This document shows, in pieces, positions 1-8,033 of a stretch of 64,000 nucleotides of DNA (its first letter is position 1; every line of letters starts with the position of its first letter). This DNA comes from JACKAQ01 sp020634975 [NCBI: Calditrichia bacterium] (GTDB lineage Bacteria; Calditrichota; Calditrichia; RBG-13-44-9). Below the pieces are notes generated by a model that did no database searches, was not told the DNA's origin, and saw nothing but the letters and a program-made list of their open reading frames with translations. The translations under genes were made by a program, and so were the position numbers. The DNA lies in NCBI GenBank assembly GCA_020634975.1, contig JACKAQ010000001.1, forward strand, positions 1,426,001-1,490,000. The letters are read 5' to 3'.

Positions 1-1050
1 CGACAGGTTTTTGGGTTGATCTGGATTAATGCCGCTGGAAACAGCTTTGTAAAATCCCAGCAATTGCAGCACCGGAATATACAGGATTGGCAAATAATTC
101 GGGCTGACCCTTTTGGGGACCGTGACCTCGTATTCCGCCTGCTGAACCGATGATAACCGGTTGGGTTTTATTACCAGAAATCTGGCACCAAGTTTTTGAA
201 TATCCTCGATCATGCGCACTTCGTAGGAATGGCTGTTCGGGGTGAGCAGCAGCGTAACCAGCGTATTGCGGTTGGCGGTGGACATCGGGCCGTGGCGATA
301 TTCCAGCGAATGAAAGCTCTGGGTGGATAAAATCGACATTTCCTGCACCTTCAGCGCAGCTTCGTTGGCGATGCCGTAACAGGGTCCCTGCCCCAAAAAC
401 ACGAAATTTTCCAACTGCGGTTCTGCGCAAATTTCCCGGATCAGCCGTTCATTTTCGCTGATCATCTGGCTGCTGAAATCCGCGATTTCGTTCATTTCGC
501 CAAAAAATGCCTCGCGATAGTTGTGCATTTCCGCGAGGCAAAGCACGCTGAGCAGCATCGTGGAAAACGAGCCGGTCATCACTACGCTTTTCTCGGTCTG
601 GAACGGGAAACTGATTTGCTGCTCGCTGGCTTTCATCATTTCCGAATCTGCGCTGCAGGAAATGGCCAGCGTGGCGTGCGGGGTATTCTTCCGCACAAAT
701 TTTGTGGCTTCCACAATTTCGGTGGTTGTGCCGGAACGCGACAGCGAAACGAGCATGTGTTTTTGCCCGCTGCTGAATACGTCGTCCGGATACATCAGAA
801 TTTCCGATGCCGGCACCGCACACGCCGGAATGCCGGTGATGTTTTTAAACAACCAACTGGCGGTTTGCGCCAGATAATACGATGTGCCGCAGCCGGTAAA
901 TGTCCAGAAATGATCCCGGTGTTTTGCTACCAGATCGTGCAAAAATTCGCGACGGTGATACAACTCGCCCAACGCCGATTTCCACCCGTTTTGCTGACGC
1001 AAAATTTCCTGGTATGTGATTGGTTGTTCGCCGGGTTTAACGTTTATCAT
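1..1050 (-). CDS. Double-SIS sugar-phosphate isomerase/deaminase (AgaS/NagB-II-like), C-terminus cut by window edge
   Basis: At least 350 residues are encoded; the gene runs off the left edge, so the stop is not seen. Two sugar isomerase (SIS) halves are visible. The first begins at FTGCGTSYYLAQ (about residue 50) and carries the phosphosugar loop SRSGTTTE (about 110). The second has GQGPCYGIANEAALKVQE and EYRHGPMS, as in the isomerase half of GlmS, but no glutaminase domain precedes them. Stand-alone proteins of this type isomerise or deaminate hexosamine 6-phosphates or deglycate sugar-amines in the cytoplasm. The ATG at 1050 is preceded by GGGAG at 7-nt spacing. It is divergent from a DeoR regulator and next to GH109 and sugar kinase genes, so a catabolic hexosamine-phosphate role is likely; the exact substrate is inference. 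Confidence 0.85.
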   Translation of the reverse strand, partial: MINVKPGEQPITYQEILRQQNGWKSALGELYHRREFLHDLVAKHRDHFWTFTGCGTSYYLAQTASWLFKNITGIPACAVPASEILMYPDDVFSSGQKHMLVSLSRSGTTTEIVEATKFVRKNTPHATLAISCSADSEMMKASEQQISFPFQTEKSVVMTGSFSTMLLSVLCLAEMHNYREAFFGEMNEIADFSSQMISENERLIREICAEPQLENFVFLGQGPCYGIANEAALKVQEMSILSTQSFHSLEYRHGPMSTANRNTLVTLLLTPNSHSYEVRMIEDIQKLGARFLVIKPNRLSSVQQAEYEVTVPKRVSPNYLPILYIPVLQLLGFYKAVSSGINPDQPKNLS

Positions 1051-1145
1051 CAATATCTCCCTGATTATTTCGCATGTTCGAAAAATTGTAAAAATTGCTT
1101 ATATTGAATGCTGTTCCGGGACACTTTACAACCCTAAATTTGTAT

Positions 1146-1174
1146 TTGACTTTCATCTGCTTTCATTTTATAAT
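1146..1174 (+). promoter_or_regulatory. Sigma70-type promoter of the DeoR gene with CTTTCAT direct repeats
   Basis: TTGACT (1146-1151) and TATAAT (1169-1174) are separated by exactly 17 bp and lie just upstream of the regulator start at 1205. CTTTCAT occurs at 1150-1156 and again at 1160-1166, one helical turn apart, between the two hexamers. DeoR-family regulators such as AgaR are known to bind repeated TTTC-type half-sites, so this is a candidate autoregulatory operator (inference). Confidence 0.65.
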
Positions 1175-1204
1175 AAAACAAAAGTTTTTAGAAGGAGACA
1201 ACTT

Positions 1205-1966
1205 GTGTTAGCAAAAGAAAGACAATCGAAAATCATTGATATGATGAACACAGACGGTCGCGTAACGGTTGATGAGCTTTCCCAGATTTTCGATGTTTCT
1301 ACCGTAACCATCCGCAACGACCTCGATATTCTCAGCCGGAACGGTATGCTCCAGCGCATTCACGGCGGTGCGGTTCGCAAAAAATTCAGCCATCTCGATC
1401 TGCCGATTTTTGAGAAACAAAAATATCATACGGAAGAAAAAGAGCAAATTGGCAAACGCGCCGCGGAACTGGTGGAGGACAACGAAACCATCATCATCGA
1501 TTCCGGAACAACCACCCAATTTGTTGCCAAACACCTTGCCAACAAAAAAAATATTACGGTAATCACTCACGCCATTAACATTGCTTATGAACTGGCGCCG
1601 TATCCGCAAATCGAAGTGATTTTGACCGGTGGTGTGCTGCGCAACAATTCCTACTCGCTGGTGGGGCCGCATGCAGAGGAGTTTATCAAATCGTTTTACG
1701 TTCATAAATTTTTCCTGGGACTCGACGGTTTTGATCTCGCTTTCGGGCTTTCCACCCAAAATGTGATGGAAGCCAAGCTGAACGCCCTGATGGCTCAAAA
1801 TGCCCAGCGGGTGATCGCTGTTTGCGATTCTTCCAAATTTCATCGCCGGGGTTTCGCCCAGATTATTGCGGCAGATAAACTGCACGCGATTGTAACGGAT
1901 AAAAAAGTGCCCGATGACATTCGCCAATGGGCGACAAAAAACCAGATTGAATTGCTAATCGCATAA
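1205..1966 (+). CDS. DeoR-family transcriptional regulator
   Basis: A 253-residue cytoplasmic DNA-binding protein with the standard DeoR layout. An N-terminal winged helix-turn-helix (RVTVDELSQIF...VSTVTIRNDLDILS, residues about 19-46) is followed by the family marker RIHGGAV. The C-terminal DeoRC sugar-phosphate sensor has the loop DSGTTTQ (about 102) and LTGG (about 142). The GTG at 1205 is chosen because AGAAGGAGA lies 6-7 nt upstream and the protein then begins LAKERQSKI, as DeoR proteins usually do; an upstream in-frame extension would run through the promoter. Divergent from the SIS gene and beside amino-sugar genes, so it probably represses this locus and responds to a phosphosugar (inference by analogy with AgaR and GlpR). 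Confidence 0.9.
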   Translation: MLAKERQSKIIDMMNTDGRVTVDELSQIFDVSTVTIRNDLDILSRNGMLQRIHGGAVRKKFSHLDLPIFEKQKYHTEEKEQIGKRAAELVEDNETIIIDSGTTTQFVAKHLANKKNITVITHAINIAYELAPYPQIEVILTGGVLRNNSYSLVGPHAEEFIKSFYVHKFFLGLDGFDLAFGLSTQNVMEAKLNALMAQNAQRVIAVCDSSKFHRRGFAQIIAADKLHAIVTDKKVPDDIRQWATKNQIELLIA

Positions 1967-2169
1967 ATAACAGATGTTTATCGATCAATTAGCTGCAAAT
2001 TTTGAAAATTGATTGCAGGCGAATTTACGACATCTGATCCCCCTCTGCCGGATTATGGGGCGATCACTAACGCCAACAGCAGTCACATGCAGCATTTTTG
2101 CAACAGCTTTCATCCGCCGGTCTGCATACCACATTTTCCCCAATTGAAATTCCAAATTGCGCTTCCCAA

Positions 2170-2499
2170 TCAAATCACAATCACAAATTTGCCGCGCGTT
2201 TCGCCAACCGCACTGCTGATGTGGTAGAAATACAATCCCGGCGCAACCAATTGTTTGTTGTAATTTTTCAGATCCCAGATCGCCACGCCCGGCGCGAGGC
2301 TCTGTTCCGCACGATGTTCAATGGTTTGCACCAGCTCGCCCGCGCTGTTGAAAATGCGGATGGTTGCCGCTGTCGGTAAATGGGTGAACTGGATCTGGCT
2401 GTCGCGTCCCTGTTCCCAAATATTGGTGACAATATACGGGTCGAAACGATATATCCAAAGTGTGATGTTCTGTGCGCTAAAATTTTCTTTTACTTTCGT
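2170..2499 (-). pseudogene. Remnant of a secreted protein's C-terminal sorting/FlgD-like domain
   Basis: An open minus-strand stretch ending in TGA at 2170-2172 translates to a recognisable C-terminal domain: RFDPYIVTNIWEQGRDSQIQ, then IRIFNSAGELVQTI, then VAPGLYFYHI and GKFVIVI. This matches the beta-sandwich tails of FCB exported proteins. No start codon with a ribosome site and no upstream body exist: an in-frame stop occurs near 2500 and the sequence turns AT-rich. I read it as the 3' leftover of a deleted gene. The rest of the 1967-2836 gap holds no other gene that I can support, apart from the promoter at 2686. Confidence 0.6.
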
Positions 2500-2685
2500 T
2501 TTAATTTAACAGAAATAAAAAAAGTCAAATTGTTTTTCGATATTTTAAAAAGTCGAACCCATCACCGGAAAATATTATATTTTTCGCAATTGCACAGCAT
2601 AGCTGCTATTCGACAATTAATTCTGCAATACTTTCATCTTTTCTACCACACAAAATTTTTCTCTGCCGGCTCACACAACAATCTA

Positions 2686-2728
2686 TTGACTTGTTTTTTC
2701 TTTTTTTTATCTTAATCTGAAACGTTTC
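2686..2728 (+). promoter_or_regulatory. Possible promoter plus LacI-type operator
   Basis: TTGACT at 2686-2691 is followed 16 bp later by TATCTT (2708-2713). Directly downstream is the palindrome GAAACGTTTC (2719-2728), preceded by T. This resembles the central AACGTT operator of LacI-family repressors and would sit near the transcription start of the gene at 2837. No LacI-family gene is in the window, so the regulator would be elsewhere. The -10 match is weak. Confidence 0.4.
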
Positions 2729-2836
2729 GCAGGAATACAACTGACTGGCAGTAACTCGGATTGCGCGATCAGCATGCCGTTTCTTCTTTAAAATTTATCG
2801 ACACAATTCTTTTTCAATCGCAAACGGAGAGAATCG

Positions 2837-4533
2837 ATGCAAAAATTTTTCCATATCTTGTTTTTCGTATTCTTGCTTTTGCTTTCGAATATTTTGTTTG
2901 CACAACAATATGTGACCGTTGCGTATGACAACTCCGGAGCAGATTTCCCAAACCCGGAACGGGGATTATACCCGTATCGCGAAGCACCGCTGACGCTATC
3001 TTACGTGCAGGGGCTTCGTGCGCAAAACATCACCACCATCTGGCGATTGTATAATATCGGTGCATATCGCAACGGACCGCTGTCCGCCACGTTTTTGCAG
3101 CAGGTGGAAAACGATTTGAATGTTGCGCGGGAAGGCGGTGTGAAGCTGATTTTGCGCTATCGTTACACGGTTTCGCAAACCGGCGAAGACGCCCGCTGGA
3201 CACCATTTTGATGCACATTGACCAGCTTGCGCCGGTTTGGCAGGCGAATTACGATGTTATCGATTATATAGAAGCCGGGTTTATCGGCGCGTGGGGCGAG
3301 TGGTATTATTCCTCCAACGGATTGAACAACACCAACGATCGCCGCACGGTATTGTATGCGATACTCGATGCACTGCCAACAGAACGCAGCGTTGTGATCC
3401 GCACGCCGGGATACAAAAGCGCATCTACCAAACCACGGTGCCGCTCTCCCGGACGATGCGTTCGACGGTTCCAACCGCGCCCGGACTGGCGCACACAACG
3501 ATTGTTTTTTACCAGCGAAGACGATTACGGCACTTACGAAGATATCGAAGCGGACAAAACTTATCTCAATCTGGATAACCGGTATGTGCCGCAGGGCGGC
3601 GAAACTTGCAATCCGGGCACATTTGCCCATTGCACCAACGCATTGGCAGATCTGGCGCGGATGCGCTGGTCCGGTTTAAATAAAGATTACCACACGGCAG
3701 TTTTACAACGATTTATCGCCGAAGGCTGCATGGGCGAAATCAAACGACGGCTCGGCTACCGTTTCCGGCTGCTCGACGCCACTTTGCCAGATAGCCTGCT
3801 ACCCGGCAGCGAGTTCCGGCTCAATTTCAGTTTGGTGAATGATGGCTGGGCGAGTCCCTTTAATCCCCGGCTAGTGGAGGTGATGCTCCGCAACGTGCAG
3901 GACAGCACTACCTATTTTCTGGAAACGGGCGAAGACCCGCGTTTCTGGCTCGGCGGCGATACGGTTGCCACAGAAATTATTGGCGGCATTCCTGCCAATC
4001 TTCCCGCCGGACGATACGAAATCATGCTGAACCTGCCCGACCCGATGCCACAGCTCAAACGGCGCAATGTGTTCGCTATCCGGTTGGCAAACCTGAATAC
4101 CTGGGACGAAGCCACCGGCTACAATTCGCTGCTGCACGATCTGGTTGTGGATCCGGCAGCCGGCGGAACGCCATACACCGGCAGCGCATTTTTCAACATT
4201 CTCGATACGTCAACGGACATCGAGCCACTCGAACGCAACGTGCCGGACACCCACATTCTGGAAGGCAATTATCCCAATCCGTTTAATCCGTCCACCATTG
4301 TCCGGCTGAATGTTTTGCCGGCGTATTCTATTGATCCTGTTGAGCTTACGATTTTCGACATCACCGGAAAACGTGTCAAAACACTACTCGATCGCGCGCT
4401 TGCACAGGGCGTTCACGAAATTGAATGGGACGGCAGCAATCACAGCGGATCGCCCGTGAACAGCGGCGTTTACATCCTCCGGCTGAAATCCAGCTCTCAT
4501 TTCGAAACACTGAAAATTCAACTCGTTCGTTAG
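2837..4533 (+). pseudogene. Secreted DUF4874/DUF4832 protein with C-terminal sorting domain, broken by four 1-base frameshifts
   Basis: The N-terminus is a signal peptide (MQKFFHILFF...LFAQ), followed by a DUF4874-like region (NPERGLYPYREAP, VKLILRYRY). The frame then breaks. A second frame from about 3190 gives HIDQLAPVWQ, AGFIGAWGEWYY and later RYVPQGGETCNPGTF, all typical of the DUF4874/DUF4832 pair. The C-terminus from about 4250 is NYPNPFNPSTIVRLN...SGVYILRL, a sorting domain. Four contractions restore one continuous protein if a base is added to each run: CCC at 3192-3194, AAAA at 3415-3418, CCC at 3448-3450 and T6 at 3505-3510. Between the last three the visible frame encodes nonsense. 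Either the gene is recently dead or the consensus sequence is wrong here. Likely an exported carbohydrate-associated protein upstream of the GH109 gene; its biochemical function is unknown. Confidence 0.8.
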
Positions 4534-4620
4534 ATTTTTTAGATCTGCACAGAAAACGTATTTTATTTTCCCGACAAAACTGTAAATTTGGACAATCTGC
4601 AACTAAAAAATGAGGACCGC

Positions 4621-5952
4621 ATGAAACCGTATAGCAGACGCGAATTTATCAAAACCGGGGCAGTGGCTGCGGCAGGCCTTTCTGTAATGCCGAACATTTT
4701 ATTGGGCAACGATGACCGGAAAGTCCGGCTGGGCTTTGTGGGTGTGGGGCTGCGCGGCAGCAGCTTGCTGGAGCTTGCCGCCCGGCGAAAGGACACCATC
4801 ATCAACGCCATTTGCGACATCAACCCGGAAGCGACCCAAAACGCCGCCAAAATTTTACAGGAGCATGGCAAAAGCGCCAAAGAATTTTACAACGGTGAGG
4901 AAGATTACAAAAAACTGGTGGCACGGGACGATCTGGACGCAGTGATCATCGCGACGCCGTGGGTATGGCACACGCCGATGGCCGTTGCGGCCATGCGCGC
5001 CGGAAAATACGCCGGTGTGGAAGTGCCCGCCGCGCTCACGCTCGAGGAATGTTGGGATCTGGTGAACGCATCCGAAGAAACCGGCATGCCCTGTATGATG
5101 CTGGAAAATGTTTGTTATCGCCGCGATGTGATGGCCGTCCTCAACATGGTTCGCCAAAATATGTTCGGCGAATTGCTGCACTGCCAGTGCGGGTATCAGC
5201 ACGATCTGCGCCACGTAAAATTTGAGCCGGGCGTGGAATTTGGCGAAAATGGCGTCCACGAAGCGCGCTGGCGCACCGAACATTCCGTCAAACGCAACGG
5301 CGATTTGTATCCTACTCACGGCGCAGGTCCCATCGCAAAAATGCTGGACGTTAACACCGGCAACCGCTTTTTGGCAATCAGCTCGATGGCTACCAAATCG
5401 CGGGGATTGCACAATTATATTGTTGAAAAAGGCGGCGCGGATCATCCCAACGCCAAAGTGCAGTTCGCGCTGGGCGATATTGTTACATCGATGATCAAAT
5501 GCGCCAACGGCGAAACGGTGGTGGTCAGCCACGATACCAACCTGCCGCGCCCGTACTCGCTGATGTTCCGCGTGCAGGGCACCCGCGGTTTGTGGATGGA
5601 TGATAACGATTCCATCTACATCGAAGGCGTGAGCGAGAAACCGCACAAATGGGATAAATTTAAGGATTACCAGAAAAAATACGACCACCCGCTCTGGAAA
5701 AAGCATGAAAAAGACGCCGAAGGTGCCGGACACGGTGGGATGGATTATTTTGTCATCAACGCATTTGTGGAAGCCGCGAAACGCAAAGTGCCGACCACGC
5801 AAGACGTGTACGACGCAGCCGCAATCAGCGCGATTGTTGAACTTTCCGAACGCTCCGTATCGTTGGGCGGCGCCCCGCAGGAATTCCCGGATTTCACCGG
5901 CGGGCGCTGGATTCGCCGGAAAAATGTCTACAAATTCAACGATGAATATTGA
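4621..5952 (+). CDS. GH109-type Gfo/Idh/MocA family protein (alpha-N-acetylgalactosaminidase-like), Tat-exported
   Basis: A 443-residue protein starting with a twin-arginine signal (YSRREFIKTGAVAAAG). Then comes an NAD-binding Rossmann fold, GFVGVGLRGSS (about 38-48), with AICDIN as the end of the second strand. The C-terminal domain matches glycoside hydrolase family 109: CMMLENVCYRRD, GYQHDLRHVKF, RTEHSVKRNGDLYPTHG and ATKSRGL. GH109 enzymes use bound NAD+ to cleave alpha-linked N-acetylgalactosamine by an oxidation/elimination route. The length fits the family. The ATG at 4621 has GAGGA four bases upstream and exposes the Tat motif. The context of kinase, nucleotidyltransferase and symporter supports a GalNAc-type substrate, although some homologues are plain oxidoreductases. 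Confidence 0.85.
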   Translation: MKPYSRREFIKTGAVAAAGLSVMPNILLGNDDRKVRLGFVGVGLRGSSLLELAARRKDTIINAICDINPEATQNAAKILQEHGKSAKEFYNGEEDYKKLVARDDLDAVIIATPWVWHTPMAVAAMRAGKYAGVEVPAALTLEECWDLVNASEETGMPCMMLENVCYRRDVMAVLNMVRQNMFGELLHCQCGYQHDLRHVKFEPGVEFGENGVHEARWRTEHSVKRNGDLYPTHGAGPIAKMLDVNTGNRFLAISSMATKSRGLHNYIVEKGGADHPNAKVQFALGDIVTSMIKCANGETVVVSHDTNLPRPYSLMFRVQGTRGLWMDDNDSIYIEGVSEKPHKWDKFKDYQKKYDHPLWKKHEKDAEGAGHGGMDYFVINAFVEAAKRKVPTTQDVYDAAAISAIVELSERSVSLGGAPQEFPDFTGGRWIRRKNVYKFNDEY

Positions 5953-5960
5953 TTATTACT

Positions 5961-6028
5961 GTGGCACGGCGTTAACGTGCCACCAAAACTCAGAGCATTA
6001 TCACCCGTGGGCGGCCGACCGGTCGCCC
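5961..6028. repeat. Two adjacent stem-loops between the GH109 and kinase genes
   Basis: GTGGCACG (5961-5968) pairs perfectly with CGTGCCAC (5976-5983). GGGCGGCC (6009-6016) pairs with GGTCGCCC (6021-6028) with one G-T wobble. Neither is followed by a long T run, so they look more like REP-type or mRNA-processing hairpins than terminators. Confidence 0.5.
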
Positions 6029-6055
6029 CTGTATTTTTAATTAAAACAACACCTT

Positions 6056-7135
6056 ATGAAACCATCACAATCCATCGTTTCCCGTGCACCGGGACGGGTT
6101 TGCCTGTTCGGCGAACATCAGGACTACCTCAGCCTGCCGGTTATTGCTGCGGCAATCGACCGCCACATTCGCATGACAGCCACGCCCATCAGCGAACAAA
6201 TATTGCAGATCGAGATGCCGGACGTCGGGCAGCAGCGGGAAATACCGCTCGATTCACCCTTTGATACGTTGGAAAAACGCGATTATTTTGGCTCTGCGAT
6301 TCGCGTTTTACGCCGACGCGGGTTTTCGCTGCCGCACGGCTATCGCATCGTAGTTACCGGCAATATTCCCATCAACGCGGGGGCATCCAGCTCCAGCGCG
6401 ATGGTCGTTGCGCTGCTGCGGTTGTTGCACGAGCTTGCGTTCCCCGGCAAAATACTGGATCGGGAAACGTTGGCAAATCTCGCATTCCAAACCGAAGTGC
6501 TGGAGCACAACGAGCCCGGCGGCATGATGGATCAGTTCACCATCAGCCTCGGGAATGTGGTGCACATCAACACAGAAAATTTCACGTTTAGCACCCTTTG
6601 CGAATCGCTGAACGGGCTTGTGCTGGCAAATTCCGGTATAAAAAAAGATACGCTAAAAACGCTGGCGACCCTCAAAGCCGCTGTTTTTGAATCTGTTGAA
6701 ATCATCTCCAATTTACTGCCGGATTTTCAGCTAAAAACCGTTACAGAGCATAGCCTTCCAAAATATCTGGCAATGCTGCCAACCCATTGTCATGCCGCAT
6801 TTCGGGCAGCCGTTTTGAACCACCTGATCACTCAGCAGGCGCTGGAAATTTTTGACAAGCCCAAACCGGATCTTGCACATCTCGGGCGATTGATGTATAA
6901 TCATCACACCATTTTACGGGATATGTTAAACATATCAGTCCCGAAAATTGAACAAATGATAGACACTGCGATGGCTGCCGGAGCAGCGGGAGCCAAAATC
7001 AACGGATCGGGCGGCGGCGGAACCATTGTCATCCTCGCGCCCGGCAAACAGGAAGCCGTTACCGACGCGCTACTGGCGCTGGGTGTTGATGCATTCCCGG
7101 TGAATGTCAGTCGCGGTGGGGAGATTGTTGGGTGA
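6056..7135 (+). CDS. GHMP-family sugar kinase (galactokinase/GalNAc-kinase-like)
   Basis: A 359-residue cytoplasmic kinase with the three GHMP motifs in order. Motif 1 is APGRVCLFGEHQDY (residues 10-23), the galactokinase signature with changes. Motif 2 is the ATP phosphate loop IPINAGASSSSAM (about 103-115). Motif 3 is KINGSGGGGTIVI (about 325). GGMMDQF (about 157) supplies the Asp expected as catalytic base, and the Arg of motif 1 is kept. Family members phosphorylate the anomeric hydroxyl of galactose, GalNAc or related sugars. The start has only a weak ribosome site. The next gene follows after 7 nt, so the two are cotranscribed. Because a GH109 gene precedes it, GalNAc is a reasonable guess for the substrate; D-glycero-D-manno-heptose kinases are a distant alternative. 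Confidence 0.85.
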   Translation: MKPSQSIVSRAPGRVCLFGEHQDYLSLPVIAAAIDRHIRMTATPISEQILQIEMPDVGQQREIPLDSPFDTLEKRDYFGSAIRVLRRRGFSLPHGYRIVVTGNIPINAGASSSSAMVVALLRLLHELAFPGKILDRETLANLAFQTEVLEHNEPGGMMDQFTISLGNVVHINTENFTFSTLCESLNGLVLANSGIKKDTLKTLATLKAAVFESVEIISNLLPDFQLKTVTEHSLPKYLAMLPTHCHAAFRAAVLNHLITQQALEIFDKPKPDLAHLGRLMYNHHTILRDMLNISVPKIEQMIDTAMAAGAAGAKINGSGGGGTIVILAPGKQEAVTDALLALGVDAFPVNVSRGGEIVG

Positions 7136-7142
7136 GGGAAAT

Positions 7143-8033
7143 ATGCACAACACATTAATCATCCTCGCGGCAGGGCTTTCCTCGCGAATGAAACGGTCGG
7201 CAGCCGAAGGTGCGCTTTCCGAGTCGGATGTAAAACAGGCCAGCCAGCGCAGTAAAGCGCTCATTTCCGTTGGGAAAAACAACCGTCCGTTGCTCGATTA
7301 TTTGCTGTATAACGCGCGATCTGCCGGATACCGGGAAATCATCATCGTAAAGCGCCCGGACGATACGCTGATGCAGGAATTCTACGGCGAGAAGATGACC
7401 GGCAACGATTTCCACGGGTTGCAGATTTCTTTTGCAGATCAACATATTCCGCCGGATCGCGAAAAACCGTTCGGCACCGCCGATGCCATTTTTCAGGCGA
7501 TGACCCAATTACCGCATCTGCAGCAAACGCCGTTCACCGTTTGCAACAGCGATAACCTCTATTCCGTCACCGCGTTCCGGCTGCTGCGGGAAACATCCAG
7601 CCCCAACGCGATGATCTGTTACGACCAGAGCGGGCTCGATTTTTCACCGGAAAAAATCAGCGGTTTTGCGCTGTGCCGGTTGAACGCAGGCAATCACCTT
7701 ATCGATATCGTCGAAAAACCGTCAGTGGAAACGCTCAACGAATTCGCCGGAAAATACGGTTTCATCCCGGTCAGCATGAATATTTTCAAGCTCGACGGAA
7801 AAACCATGTTTCCCTATTTCGAGAATTGTCCTGTTCACCCCGTTCGCAACGAAAAAGAATTACCGACGGCAATAATGAACATGATTTCAGAAATACCGAA
7901 TGCCTTGCTGGGCATTTACCTATCGGAACACGTGCCGGATCTCACCGCAAAAGCGGATATCGCCGCTGTGCGGGAATTCCTCGCAACACATTATCCTAAC
8001 GATTTATGGGAATCCAAATATGGTGCTGAATAA
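7143..8033 (+). CDS. Sugar-phosphate nucleotidyltransferase
   Basis: A 296-residue NTP-transferase. The N-terminal nucleotide-binding motif is LIILAAGLSSRMKRS (residues 4-18), a variant of the usual GxGTRL..T with a Lys further on (SKALISV). TVCNSDNLY (about 132) holds the metal-binding Asp and VEKPS (about 193) the sugar-binding Lys. The ATG at 7143 has GAGGGAA just upstream; an earlier in-frame start would overlap the kinase. It would couple the kinase product (a sugar 1-phosphate) to a nucleotide to give an NDP-sugar. Its stop overlaps the symporter start by 14 nt, which indicates one transcript. Substrate and nucleotide are not readable from the sequence. Confidence 0.8.
   Translation: MHNTLIILAAGLSSRMKRSAAEGALSESDVKQASQRSKALISVGKNNRPLLDYLLYNARSAGYREIIIVKRPDDTLMQEFYGEKMTGNDFHGLQISFADQHIPPDREKPFGTADAIFQAMTQLPHLQQTPFTVCNSDNLYSVTAFRLLRETSSPNAMICYDQSGLDFSPEKISGFALCRLNAGNHLIDIVEKPSVETLNEFAGKYGFIPVSMNIFKLDGKTMFPYFENCPVHPVRNEKELPTAIMNMISEIPNALLGIYLSEHVPDLTAKADIAAVREFLATHYPNDLWESKYGAE

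Noticed and set aside
523-1107. A long plus-strand open frame opposite the SIS gene
   Set aside because: It is antisense to a clear double-SIS protein, has no ribosome site and no recognisable domain.
1208-1927. 239-residue open frame on the minus strand opposite DeoR
   Set aside because: Shadow of the DeoR coding sequence; the plus frame has full family motifs.
2837-4533. Programmed ribosomal frameshifting as the cause of the broken frame
   Set aside because: Four separate shifts in one gene, none with a clear slippery site and stimulator; decay or sequence error is far simpler.
4855-5802. 315-residue minus-strand frame inside the GH109 gene
   Set aside because: His/Phe-rich shadow translation with no start signal; the GH109 frame is complete.
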